Of a stretch of DNA of 64,000 bases, positions 45,581-57,311 are shown in pieces (within the stretch, counting starts at the first letter, position 1; each line of letters begins with the position of its first letter). The notes beneath the pieces are model-generated. The model worked only from the letters and a program-made list of their open reading frames with translations, did not search any database and was not told where the DNA came from. Source of the stretch: Aralia elata (lineage: Eukaryota; Streptophyta; Magnoliopsida; Apiales; Araliaceae); contig CM068388.1 in NCBI GenBank assembly GCA_034770075.1, positions 70,046,889 to 70,110,888 on the forward strand. The letters run 5' to 3'. The translations under genes and the position numbers were made by a program.

Positions 45581-46247
45581 ATTGGGTTATTCCCTCCTGT
45601 GTGGGTGGGCCCAATTAGTAGCCCATATGGTCTATTGACCCATATGAATGATATAATATAGGTTTCAAGAAAAACAGAATGAACTTGTAACTAAACAGAA
45701 GAGAGAAAAAGGAAAAACTGATTACCGTAAAGAACAATGCAATATTTTTTAATTCGGTGATCGGAAGGTCTGATTTGGCTAATTTTTAGTGGGTGATGTC
45801 GTAGCTTGTTGGTCTTCAGTCTGAACGGTGGGATTGAGCATCAGAGTCTCCTAGCGTCAAGTTTTGTTGTACATTGTTGATATATTTTTTGCAAGAATTG
45901 GTGGAGTTTTTAGTTTTCTCTTGTTAATTATTCTTGTTGTTTAAGATGTATGCCAAGAATATGTTATTTTTAGTGGTTATTGGTTTATCCCTCTAATTGT
46001 TCTAGAGAGAACGTTGTACTGTCCATTATTAGTGATAGTGGAAGATTTGGTGGACTACTGTCCCGTGATTTTTACTTCTCATATCGAGGGGATTTTTCAC
46101 ATAAAAATTTGCTTGCGTTCTTGTGTGTTTTTATTCTCAATTATTAACTGCTTGGATTATTTTTCCTATTGAGTTTTACACAAGAGGGGAGAATTATATT
46201 GTTCCGCTATGTTGTTCGTGTTGCTTGGTTTGTTTTTTCTCTCAACA
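45581..46247 (+). repeat. copia A 3' LTR
   Basis: 667 bp. Begins TATTGGGTTATTCCC where the 5' LTR has TGTTAGG, so the terminal TG has decayed to TA. Ends TCTCTCAACA. Confidence 0.9.
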
Positions 46248-46252
46248 ATATT

Positions 46253-46482
46253 AACGCTTAAATTTGTCCGCATGTTTAACCACTAACTTGAACGTAAACT
46301 TATACAGAATGAACCACCAAAAAGTACTATAAATATGTCCTAATCGAATCGAGAGAGAATGAAGTTTTTTGATATATGGTTCTAGCAAAACCTCACTTTT
46401 GAGGTTCATAACCATGTGATCTAACAACATCAGGATACACTACAACTCATTCGTTGCACTACATCGTGCAGAAGAGGGGTAG
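46253..46482. other. short unassigned stretch right of copia A
   Basis: No gene or repeat recognised. Confidence 0.5.
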
Positions 46483-46501
46483 TGTAGTACCCAGTTTAAT
46501 A

Positions 46502-46532
<31 letters not shown>

Positions 46533-46963
46533 TTAGATAATAGAAGTGTAACTAATAATTATTTATGCATATCTAAAACTTATAAGGATAAGATAAGTCA
46601 TTTAAGTTGTAATAAACTTTTAATTCTAAAAATGACTCTTTTCCTTAGTTATCTATTCGGTGAAGGAATTTCATATAACAAGAGAAAGAAATATCAGACG
46701 AGAGAGAGAAATAAAACGTAAAACTATTTGGCTTTGGAGTACTGCAGAATAGAGAAGAAGAAAAAAAAATCAAAAAGGTAAAACTAAACTCTTCCTTTTC
46801 AATTATGGGTCGAAACTCGTATTATTTATGTATGGTTATATTTTAAAACAATGGTTATAACAAGAAAAGGAGTATAAAAATTAATGGTATGTATGTTCTG
46901 TATAAATCAAAGAGATTTCAAATTATATACATATATTTATATTTCGCGCGTGTGACACTTCCT

Positions 46964-47044
<81 letters not shown>

Positions 47045-48442
47045 CTTTTCATTATATATGTTTCAGTTTGTTTGAAAACAATTTTGACAAATCAGGACGA
47101 ATGGTTAACAGATTCATCTGTGATGTTGAGGTAGCCCGACTTGTGGCCATTATAGTTTGTATTTAAATAAATATATTATAATAATACATGTATATTTTGA
47201 GTGTAGATTCGATTACTATATACACATATATGTATGATTATTTTTGCCAGCTTTGGATCATGGTCGTAAACATCAGTATACTTGTATACTTAAAGTTCTA
47301 AAATTCAATTATATTTTGCTAGTCGTAAAATTTAACTAAAAATAAGATTAACGTGTATAAGATTTGAATTAAAAGTATGGGTAAATTAGGATATGGTATC
47401 CTAATGATTTTATTGTTCAAAATTTATATTTAGGATTTGTTCGGCTAATATTTTTGTATTTCGCAATATCGAGGTAAGTAACTTTTCGAACTATTTAGTG
47501 TTTTTAAATTATCGTTTATTTTTATGTGTGCTATAGTAATTACTCGAATGCCTAAATGTACTGTTTCAAAATTTGTTATGTTTTATTTAAGGCTTCCATT
47601 TAAATTAAAATGTTATGTTCTTCTATTTCAAACTTCAGATCAAGAATTTATTTTTGAACTGTGAAATAATTACAGTTTTGAATATCGATAAGATTGTGAA
47701 ACATTTTTGAAATCCTCAGTCCGACTATGTATAGAACTCATTAGTGTTTACATTTAGTTTTGGAGCTAATACAGGACCTACTAAGGCGCACAACTTTTAG
47801 ATGCCCTTTGGGAAGCATGCATATTAGATACCTTAGTATGGTGCGTGAACATTGACATTTATCGAACTTTTGGGTTGTGTTACAGGGCTAATGTAACTTT
47901 AGTTGTTAGGGCTGTAGATTAAAAGATATATTGTATACATTGAAATCATTTTTGGAATGTAAATTTGTTTTGTTATTATTTGTTTAGTTTTTTTTTGAAA
48001 ACATATTTACTATTGTTAGCGAACAAAAAGTTATTTCCGAAAAGTGTTTTGCAAATTATACTTGATCCACCTAAATAGTGAGTATTGTCACTTACTAAGT
48101 TTTATCGTTCACCCCTTACATAAATTTTTACAGGTTCCATCGTTGATAACTGAGTACTTATTTGATATGCATTGGATAACTGGAGTTAGTTAAGGTGTTT
48201 ATTTCTTTTGTCGAAATTTGTAATAAGACTCTTAGTTTCGAGGAGCTGCGTCTCCATTTTAAGATTCTGGTATTTAGTTGTTATTCATGTGAATTAGTTT
48301 TGAAAGATGTTTATTATTGGGTTTAAATTAAGATTATTGTTGAATTGTTTTTTGGGCTGCACGCTATTGATATTTTGTCTTGCAGGCCTTTGGGCTTGCG
48401 ACGTGTAGCACTTCGGACCTGCAACGGGTTCGGGGTGTTACT
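46483..48442 (+). mobile_element. probable solo LTR F
   Basis: Starts TGTAGTACCC and ends GGGTGTTACT, near-complementary ends as in Ty3 Del-type LTRs. Flanking 5-mers are ggtag (46478-46482) and ggtat (48443-48447), agreeing at four positions. Contains a (TAA)n run at 46500-46534 and a CA/TA microsatellite at 46967-47041. Alternatively GGTATCC at 48443 could be a decayed primer site, which would make this a 5' LTR whose interior is gone. Confidence 0.5.
46967..47041. repeat. compound (CA)n(TA)n microsatellite
   Basis: About 14 CA repeats followed by about 23 TA repeats. Confidence 0.98.
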
Positions 48443-48939
48443 GGTATCCATACTTATGTAGGTACCCTCAATATTATTCAAATCAAATTAAAGGGCGTGA
48501 CTGTATGGTAAACAATTAGATAAATTAATAATGCTAAAAACCTAGCGAACTTTCAACAACTTAGATATTTACAAAATTTGGGTAAATGACTAAAATTTTA
48601 AATACTAGTCTTAATTCAACTGAGACAAGCTTAGATATTTAGATACATCCCAAATATTTATGTCCAACATATACCATAAGAATACTAATTCTTTGCTGTA
48701 AAGAATAGCTTTATATGACCACCAACAAATTAACAACATGAAATTAAATCTCCAACAGGAAGAGTCACAAGAAAGAAAAAAAGAAAAAAATAAAATAAAA
48801 ATAAAAATAACAATCCTTAAACACCCTAACGAAATTGCTGCAAACCATAGACATAACTAGCTAGCATTAACAACTTTGGAATTCTCGACGTCCTTCAACT
48901 CTATAGGACCCCTCTACAGGCGGGTTATGCCTATCAAAC
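48443..48939. other. unassigned stretch, no gene
   Basis: AT-rich with an A-rich run (48771-48812). Nothing coding seen. Confidence 0.4.
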
Positions 48940-50331
48940 AGGAGCCCAAATCCGGGTACCTTCAAACCCGAGTTAGGTGCTACACAGTACTATCCATTCA
49001 TCATCATAATACTGACATAAATGAAACTACTAATTATTACAATATGTATAACTTGTTGTCCCAGGTTCTCAGACCTTTAAATCTTCATACAGGATAATAA
49101 ATAAATTATTATTACAAACATTTTAGTTATTACAAATAACATTCCTTCATCTACTCGTTTACCTTCCCCTTTCCTTTGTCTTTACAAGAATCTTCTATAC
49201 GCTCAGGTTTTACTGAAAACATTTAATTCCATGTAAGGGTGAGCGTTTAATTGTCCAGCAAATAATAACAGTTAATAATAACAATATAAATAGGAATCAA
49301 ATATTTTCTCTGAAGAATACTTCAACTGAACAATCGTTGTGAAGTCATTTCGAATCAATCTTAGATAACAAGATCTTTGAGTTCCATATTTTTGAAATGA
49401 CATATTGACTATTCATGTTGAGCGATCGAAAGACCAAGAACTTTCTTTTTCATACTTTTGAAAATGTCTAATAGTAATTCAACTGTTAACCGGCATGGAC
49501 TTATGGGCACGGTGGGTGATCAGCCTTTTATGCCCAGCATTGATCAACACTACATACTGAAACGTTATTTGCGTTTACCATCACCGTCTTTCGGTACTAA
49601 AAATTCCTCTATATTTAAAGGGGGTTCATTCTCAGACTTGAATTCCAAACCAAAACAATTCGGTTGGAAAGCTCTACTTAATTTTTAATAACAGTTCAAA
49701 GATTTATATTCGAATCAATAGAATGTTTTAAAATGCGTTTAGCCAAATCAAATAGCTTAGACTATCTTCTTAAACAGTTCAGGTATATTAGAACTTATAA
49801 GGATGCATTATAGCAAAGCTTGAACAAAAGATTTGCATAGATCTTGAGAATTTACATATATAAGCATTGAGTAAATCTGAACATCAAAATGTCTCAAAAC
49901 ATTTATAAGAGCGTAGTCAAATAAACGTGAAAGCTTGCACACAATAATAGTTGTACAAGGTTAGAGAACTTGCCTTATATGTTGTTTAAACTTAACGTTA
50001 ATCGTCCTTCGATTGTCCTACACAATTAAGTTCACATACACGTACCAATTATCCACATAATTGACGTTAATCCTTGTTTTATATTAACTCTAGTTTATCT
50101 TTTATAATGTTCGTTTCATTTGAATTGAAACATTATTTAAGTTTTTTAACATTTGACTAGGCGTTTTAACGTTCGTACGTTGCACGCCTGACTTGTCTAA
50201 CCCGAACGCCCAAACGACACGCCATTGTATACGCTTAGCATGCCCACACACTTTGTTTAATATTCATTGGTTAATGATAAGTATTTTACATTCATAAACT
50301 TTATCTTTTATAACTTAGAACAACATAACTC
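48940..50331 (-). repeat. LTR family G, inverted left copy
   Basis: On the minus strand this matches 51293-51500 followed by 54761-55957 almost end to end, finishing CGGGTTTGAAGGTACCC at the LTR end (about 48947 on plus). The sequence left of it is not a primer site, so it is a solo or truncated LTR. Together with the right copy it forms inverted arms of about 1.4 kb. Confidence 0.8.
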
Positions 50332-51292
50332 AACATCGAAAACATTGCACGTCAAATGTGCGAACTCCCGACGCCTGTATGCTCGGCAGCCCCCAAGTCA
50401 GGCAAGCCTTCCTGGACAGCACAGAGGCGCTGCCCCTCTAACTTTCAAACTCAGTTTTGTAATTTTGTCTCACCTACTTTAAAAATTCATATCTTGCAAT
50501 CCATACATCCAATTGATATCGAATTTGGACATGTTTGAGATGATACTACATAGTATTTTAAAAAATTATCACATGACCAAAAAAGACTCTTTAAGACATA
50601 ATTACAGAGGCTTGAAAATGCTTTGTCAACTCAGTTTTTTATTCAAAACTAATTTGGTATAAACTTATGAGCTCACTCTTAAACTTGATTTGAGACACCC
50701 AAATGACTTAAATTGTCTTATAACTTATGTATGCATTCCACTTAGTCCCAAACATTGGTCAATTCTCAGTTTTTAAACACATTAGCCTCCTTGAGGTATT
50801 TTGACAAACACTTTGTAAGCATAGTTTGAAAACTCAGATTTCATATGTATTTAAGCATGGTCTAGCCAAAATTTTCCATCCTTATTACTTCAAATAACAA
50901 TCTCATTATTATACACAATTTCCTAACCAAACAAAGTTAGCATAGCAACAATTATGCATACTATTTACTCAATTCTTGTAAATATAACAAGAATACATGA
51001 TTTACCTTTTGATTGATGAATTCTAGATAAATTCTTGCTTCAATTCTTGTTTTAATTTCTCTTTTGACAGTAATTTGATGAAGTACTTCCTCAACTTCAA
51101 TTGCTAGCTTCGTTTTTAAGAAGTTTAGATGATTTCCTTATATCGACCCCATGAAACAAGAAGAGTATATGGCATGAACGTGTAAAACTTGAGAAATGAG
51201 AGGGAAAGATGGAATTGAATTGTGAGTAGAGATTTCTGAGAATGGAGTTTTAGGCTTAATAAACTTCCTGACCTCCTTTTTGATTCTCAAAC
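50332..51292 (-). other. spacer between inverted G copies, likely the 5' half of the left LTR
   Basis: On the minus strand it has a promoter-leader look: a pyrimidine-rich leader (CCATCTTTCCCTCTCATTTC, about 51210 down), a donor-like CAAAAGGTAAATC (51000) and a GC-rich stretch (50375-50440). No gene. Its continuity with 48940-50331 as one LTR is inferred. Confidence 0.5.
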
Positions 51293-52974
51293 TAAGTTAT
51301 GTTGTTCTAAGTTATAAAAGATGAATTTTATGAATGTAAAATACTTATCCTTAACCAATGAGTATTAAACAAAGTGTGTGGGCATGCTAAGCGTACACAA
51401 TGGCGTGTCGTTTGGGCGTTCGGGTTAGACAAGTCCAACGTGCAACGTACGAATGTCGAAAAACATCAAGTCAAATGTTAAAGAACTTAAATAGTGTTCC
51501 TGTGACAACCCAGATTTTCAGAAATTATTAAATAAGAATTTAATAAATAAAATTCTTATTATGAGACGTTTTGAATTTGAGTATGTGTATATATGTGTTT
51601 CATATTATGTAATATGTGGTTCGATGCGAAGGGAATTATATATTCATGTAATTGGAAGAAATGGTTTAATAATTAATTAAACCATTGAAAAGATAAAATG
51701 AAATTGTCATGAAAAGGAAATTAGTTGAATAATATTAGTTAATTTAATTAAGTTAAAATTATATTGGGAAATAATATAATTTGATTGTTATGTCTTGTGG
51801 ACAATGAAAATTATTGTGAATTAAGTTTCATAAATAATGTGAGCGATTCACTTAATTAAAATAGTGAATTGATGTGAATATATTTGTGTGTGAAGTGTTG
51901 ATGCGTATTTTAGTACGCTACTGTGATGAGAATATTATAATTTAATTAAATAATTAAATTAGAGGATTAATATTTTATTGAATAAAATGATTTATTTAAT
52001 AAAATTATAGTTTGGCTAATTAAATTATAATTTGGTCGGTAAGGTTTTAATTGGAATTGCTAATAAGTTTAATTAGATTTATTAATATAATAAGTTTAAT
52101 TAAATTTAAGTATGACAAAATATCATATGGTAGGAAGGAATATTAAAATAAAGAGGAAAAAATGTATTTTTTGAGTTGATGCCAAACAAGGCCTTGTGGC
52201 CTTTGGTTTTCCTAACTGATGAAACTCCCCTAAAGTCACGTAAAGAAGTTTGTCAGTTTTATTTTGAAAGGGTTGAGAAGAGAGAAATATAGAGAAGACA
52301 ATTCTCTGTAGATTGAAAGCAATAATCTGAGAAAATCAAGAGGGAAAAAGGATTAATCAAACAAGTCTATATCATCTAGCAATACTAAAGAAGGGATCAA
52401 GAGGTAATAATCTAGCATCTTAATATTAATTCACTGTAGATGATTTTGATGATTAATTTGTTGAGAAATTAGTTATATATGTTGTTTGGTTGTGATAATA
52501 TGATTATATGTTGTCTTTGAATGATTTTGATTAAATTAAATCCATGAAATTATGTTTAATTAGAGTTTAGAAATTTACAGAGAAGAAAAATATGAATATG
52601 GCTTAAATGTATGAAATTTTATGTTTGAATTGCATGTTAATCGGTAAATTGATGATGGATTTTTGTTATGCGTTAAAAAACAAAAACAATGGAAGTTGAA
52701 CGGACCAAATTGGTTGAATAATGAACCTGTAATGATTGATTACGCTAAATTTGTCAAAATTTATAAAAATTAGTATGAACATGTGATTTGAGGCTCTAAA
52801 TTGGTGGATTAATGTGAGTTATGTATTTAGGATGGTTAAATACATGTTTAGAATTGTTTTAACAAAATTTATGATAATTGGGTATTCTTGGAATTGATGT
52901 TTGATGCTTAAAATTCGTGTTTTTGGGCTTGAATATTCTGCAGTTCGCGAACTGCAGAAGTTGAGTTTCAGGTT

Positions 52975-53150
52975 CACCGCCTCGGCGGTGAAATTACACT
53001 GGGTTTGTCGCCCCGGTGGTCTCCCCGCCCCGGCGGTATAATTGGACTGAATTTGTCGCCCCAACGGTCTAAATGTACTACGTTTACCGCCCCGGCGGTA
53101 GCCTCGCCCCGGCGGCCTTTTGTGAAGAAAACTCCCCCCCCCCCGGCGGG
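52975..53150. repeat. GC-rich palindromic block in insertion H
   Basis: Variants of CGCCCCGGCGGT occur about seven times (CACCGCCTCGGCGGTG, CCGCCCCGGCGGTA and so on), with TTTGTCGCC-type phrases between them and a C13-like run at about 53133. Confidence 0.85.
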
Positions 53151-54030
53151 AGATGCAAAAAAACAAATTATAACGAGCCAACGATTTACTCATAAACATT
53201 ATACACCTAATGTAAAGCAAAAGTTTAAGATTTAACTAAATGTTAAGTGTCGATTAAAGTGGAACGCAATAAAATGAAAGGTTTACAAGGAGAACTTAAT
53301 TTCTAAGTTGAGAATTGTATAGAGAATAAAATGAAGGATTATGAAATGTAAAGTAGAATTAATACTAAGTGTTGCTATGTGACTAATAAATGTTGTGCAT
53401 GATTATATATATCGTGTAGGATACATGAAGTGCAGATAAGTATAAGCTGATTATGGTAATTGGTAATCTACGAACCAGACACGTCTTTCAGTTCCTATTT
53501 GTTATGTGAACTAAATGATTAATTGTTTTAAACCTATAATGTAAAAGTATGATGTAATCTATGTGTTGTATGTATGAAGCGACAAAGTCAATTTATGACT
53601 ATGTTCGTTGAGTTAGAATGTTGATTGAGCTATGGAACTCAATTATTACTTGGTAACTAATGTACAGTATGTATGATATATTTAGCCAGATGTTTATGAT
53701 GTATATGATGAACATGTTATTTATGTGTTATGTGATGTATGCAAACCGTTAGATTTTGCTGAGTTGTCGAGCTCATTCTTGCAAATAACCACTTTTTGTA
53801 GGATAAAGATACAAGGTAAAGTTATGTGTTACTTGAATGGCATAAATCAAATGTAATGCATGCAGATTAAGTGTTGTAGCTTAAATTAAAGTTTTTGAAC
53901 CATGATTAAGGTTCTGGATAATGTATTTGATGATATACTAAATGTAACAGATGTTGAGTTGTAAAATCAGTATGGACTTGTAATTTAATTTTATTCAAGG
54001 TATAAAAAGGTTATTGAATCTTTTGTCTGA

Positions 54031-54601
54031 AATGGAGAATTTACAAGTGTTTGCTCTATGTAAAGAGTTCGATAAGATGTCTTTGGAGGGCATCACGGGA
54101 GGATCTTCATCTTCATCTTCAGTACCCGCATCATCTTCATCTACGAGTTTAGTGCAATCTTATCGTGATACGATGCATACTTTCTTTAACAACTTACATA
54201 GTAATCTACTTGATCATATTAGCTGGCCTATAGTTGAGAAACTCCAAGCACCTTTTATCGAGCTCCCTCGACTTGTGCTGGATTCAGCATTCTAATCGTA
54301 TAACATTCGTATGTTGTTATGTTTTCGATTTCTTCCAGGTCAGGATGAGATGTTACTTCATGAATTAAGGTTACCTCAATCCTTTGAGAGGTTGTATTTT
54401 ATAAAAAATCATCTTGGTTTATCTTATAATAGCGGAGTTCTTCCTATGAGTAGTTTGTTGGCTTATAGCAGTGCCGGGGCTGGTTTGCGTACTGTCATAA
54501 CCGATAATGTTCTTCAACGCTTCGTGGAGGTAATAACTTATTATGAAGGTAGGTCTTGGCATTTCTTGGTTATGGAATATGTAAATGATTTAAGGTTATG
54601 A
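54031..54601 (+). pseudogene. exon-like gene fragment in H, unrecognised
   Basis: First part (54031-54292) opens with an ATG, MENLQVFALCKEFDKMSLEG, a Ser-rich run, then FFNNLHSNLLDHISWPIVEK and a TAA. Second part starts after TTTCTTCCAG at 54339 and reads QDEMLLHELRLPQSFERLYF then NHLGLSYNSGVLPMSSLLAY, up to CGTGGAG|GTAATAAC at about 54531. So the second part is framed by acceptor and donor consensus like an internal exon. Codon-like composition differs from the AT-rich LTR around it. I do not recognise the protein; it may be a captured host gene piece. Confidence 0.45.
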
Positions 54602-55957
54602 TTCAAGGAAAGCAAATAAAAAAAAACTGAAAAGTTTAAAATTATTCCGCATTTTATTAAGTTTAACACTGAATATTGTTGTAAAGCCAGAATGACGATG
54701 TATTGATAACGACCGATGTTGAGAGTTGAATTGTATGAATTTTGGGGTCGTTACAGTTCCAATTCAAATGAAACGAACATTATAAAAGATAAAGTAGAGT
54801 TAATATAAACCAAGGATTAGCGTCAATTATGTAGCTAATTGGTACGTACGTGTATGTGAACTTAATTGTGTAGGACAATCGAAGGACGATTAACGTCAAG
54901 TTTAAACAACGCATAAAACAAGTTCTCTAACCTTGTACAACTATTATTGTGTACAAGATTTTACGTTCATTTGACTATGCTTTTATAAATGTTTTGAGAC
55001 GTTTTGATGTTCAGATTTACTCAATGCTTATATGTTGTGTAAATTCTCAAGACCTATGCAAATCTTTTATTCAAGCTTTGCTATAATGCATCCTTATAAG
55101 TTCTAATATACCTGAACTGTTTAAGAAGATAGTCTAAGCCATTTGATTCGGCAAGATTCATGTTAAAACATTCTATTGATTCGAAAATAAATCTTTGAAA
55201 TGTTATTGAAAATTAAGTAGAGCTTTCCAACCGAATTGTTTTTGTTTGGAATTCAAGTATGAGAATGAACCCCCTCTAAATATAGAGCAAGTTTTAGGGC
55301 CGAAAAAGCGGTGATGGTAAACGCAAATGTCATTTCAGTATGTTGTGTTGATTAACACAGGGCATAAAGGGATGATCACCTACCGTGCCCGTAAGTCCAT
55401 GCCGGTTTACAGTTGAATTTCTGTTAGACCTTTTCAACAGTATGAAAAATAAAGTTCTTGGTCTTTTGACCGCTCAGCATGAAGTCAATATGTCATTTCA
55501 AAAATATGAACTTAAAGATCTTGTTATCTAAGATTTATTAGAAATGACTTCACAACGATTGTTCAGTTGTTGAAGTATTCTTTAGAGAAAATATTTGCTT
55601 CTTGTTTATGTTATTATTAACTGTTATTATTTGCTGGACAATTAAACGCTCACCCTTACATGGAATTAAATGTTTTCAGTGAAACCTGAGCGTATAGAAG
55701 GTTTTGGTAAGGAGAAAGGAAATGGGAAGATGAACGAGTTGATGAAGGAATGTTATTTGTAATAATTAGAATGTTTGTAATAATAATTTATTTATTATCC
55801 TGTATGAAGATTTAAAGGTCTGAGAACCTGGGATAACAAGTTTAAACATATTGTAATAATTATTAGTTTCCTTTAATTCAGTATTATTATGATGAATGGA
55901 TAGTACCGTGTAGCACCGAACTCAGGTTTGAAGGTACCCGAATTTGGGGGCGCCACA

Positions 55958-55977
55958 GGTTGGTATCAGAGTTGTAG
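55958..55977 (+). promoter_or_regulatory. element I primer binding site
   Basis: GGTTGGTATCAGAGTTGTAG directly after the LTR end; matches the initiator tRNA-Met complement with one change. Confidence 0.85.
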
Positions 55978-56191
55978 GTTAGAAACCTTAGGTGAAAATA
56001 CCTTAGGTTATAACCTTAGAGTAGCTAGAGAAGTTAGAAAAGAAATAAACCCAAGTAGAGTTTGTAAGAGATATTAAGGAAATTCATCGAAAAGAAATTA
56101 AAGAAGTAAAAATAACTTAAATGAACTGTTATTTGCTATATGAAATGTAATTTGTTGTTATTTGCTAATCAAGATAATAATTTGATCGTAG

Positions 56192-56938
56192 ATGTCAGGA
56201 GAGGATGATGTCAGAGATATCCCGGCGGTGTATGAGGAGCTAATCGCTCCACCCTAGTTAGCACCTGAACTAGCACCCGAGCCAGTGCCAGTAGTGCTCG
56301 TGAAAAGTTACCCAGAGATTGATTCTGATGAGGATCGTTTAGAGCATTGGGAGGAGCCGAAGGAGAATACAGGACTGCCACCTGTTGTAACTAATAGGCT
56401 AGGTGGTTTAGCAGCTGAGGAAATATTAGGGGGTGGTGCAACAGCTGAGGCTGTACCGACTGAAACTATATTGGCTGAGGAGGAATTGGAGGGAAGATCG
56501 GAGGGTAGTTACATAAACCCTGAGATCCAAGAAGCCCTAACTCAGTTAGAAGCACTAGCATGTAGTTTGTTGAATAGGAATGCAACGCTAAACATAGCGT
56601 TACATACAACAAATAATAGAGTCCAGATATTAGAGGCCTCAATACAGGATCTCCAGGTGGAGAAGCATGAGTTGAATAATCTTTGGGATGAGGAGATACT
56701 GAATCGGCAAAGGGCCGAAGAGCAGGTTCACGACCTCGAGCAGGAAGTGCGGGGAATCAAAAGGAAGGTAAACAGAATGAACTATGCCTACACTACATCT
56801 ATAGAGCGTGTTCAGGATAAAGTGTGGTCTTCCCCCGAGGAGATAGGGCAGTTCCGACGTTCTATTACTCGGGCTCATGTGATTGCTATCATCGAGGAAG
56901 AGCGTGTTAGCGTTATTGCTAGGGGACTGGCATAGTAT
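56192..56938 (+). pseudogene. extra ORF upstream of gag in element I (coiled coil)
   Basis: Starts MSGEDDVRDIPAVYEELI at 56192, has one TAG at about 56255, and otherwise stays open to the TAG at 56936-56938, about 248 codons. The N-terminal half is Pro/Glu-rich. The rest is helical and charged, with a long coiled coil (VQILEASIQDLQVEKHEL, then RAEEQVHDLEQEVRGIKRKV, about 56620-56780), ending IIEEERVSVIARGLA. It does not resemble gag, and gag has its own start 370 bases further on. Function unknown. Partial copies recur in the tandem units at 57822 and 59085. Confidence 0.6.
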
Positions 56939-57311
56939 AATAGTAATGTGTAGAAGTATGTAAATATATGGTTGTATATGTGTGTAGTATGAATCCCAGC
57001 TTTTGATATTATTAGCGGGATATCTTTTGTAAATCCTAACTCCGATATAAGTTAAGGATTAGACTATGTAAATCCCATCTTTTTGTAAGCAATAGAGGGA
57101 TGTAGAATGTAAATAGTAGAAAGTGTTATAGCATGTAAATAGCAGGTAGCTATACAAAAAAATATGTAGTAAGAAGAAGTATGTAAGCAAAAGCATATTA
57201 ATATAAGATATTATTAAATGTGTTTTGCGATGAATGAAATTGTTATCATTAAATGAAAATGCCTTAAAATGAGTAATAATTTAATAATAATAAATTTTAT
57301 TAAACAGAAAA
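56939..57311 (+). other. spacer between extra ORF and gag of element I (unit 1)
   Basis: AT-rich, non-coding, many TGTAAAT strings. It ends TTTTATTAAACAG just before the gag ATG at 57312, a fair splice acceptor, so a spliced leader is possible. Repeated in units 2 and 3. Confidence 0.5.

Larger units (their letters stand above)
11222..46247 (+). mobile_element. copia A: Ty1/copia element split by nested insertions
   Basis: LTRs 11222-11890 and 45581-46247 share sequence throughout. gag, PR, INT, RT and the start of RNase H lie at 11941-15430; the RNase H end and polypurine tract lie at 45158-45580. Removing copia B (15436-45152 plus one TSD copy) leaves about 5.3 kb, a normal copia length. 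Flanking 5-mers caatt and atatt agree at three positions only, so the target duplication is degraded or uncertain. Many stops and frameshifts make the copy old and dead. Confidence 0.88.
51501..54755 (+). mobile_element. LTR-type insertion H inside the element I LTR
   Basis: Starts TGTGACAACCC and ends GGGGTCGTTACA, the terminal form of Del/Tekay-type LTRs, with a perfect gttcc duplication at 51496-51500 and 54756-54760. No gag or pol inside, so it is a solo LTR of about 3.26 kb. It has a leader-like part (52250-52420), a GC palindromic block (52975-53150) and an exon-like segment of about 0.65 kb (54000-54660). Confidence 0.88.
51293..55957 (+). repeat. 5' LTR (3' part) of Ty3 element I, split by insertion H
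   Basis: Pieces 51293-51500 and 54761-55957 join to match the inverted left copy. It ends GGGGGCGCCACA at 55957 and is followed by a primer site. The 5' half of this LTR is not present left of 51293, where the inverted copy begins. Confidence 0.8.

Noticed and set aside
46889..47134. 81-codon ORF
   Set aside because: Mostly translated CA/TA microsatellite.
53005..53235. Small ORFs in both strands over the GC-rich block
   Set aside because: Low-complexity translation of the palindromic repeats, no protein-like features.
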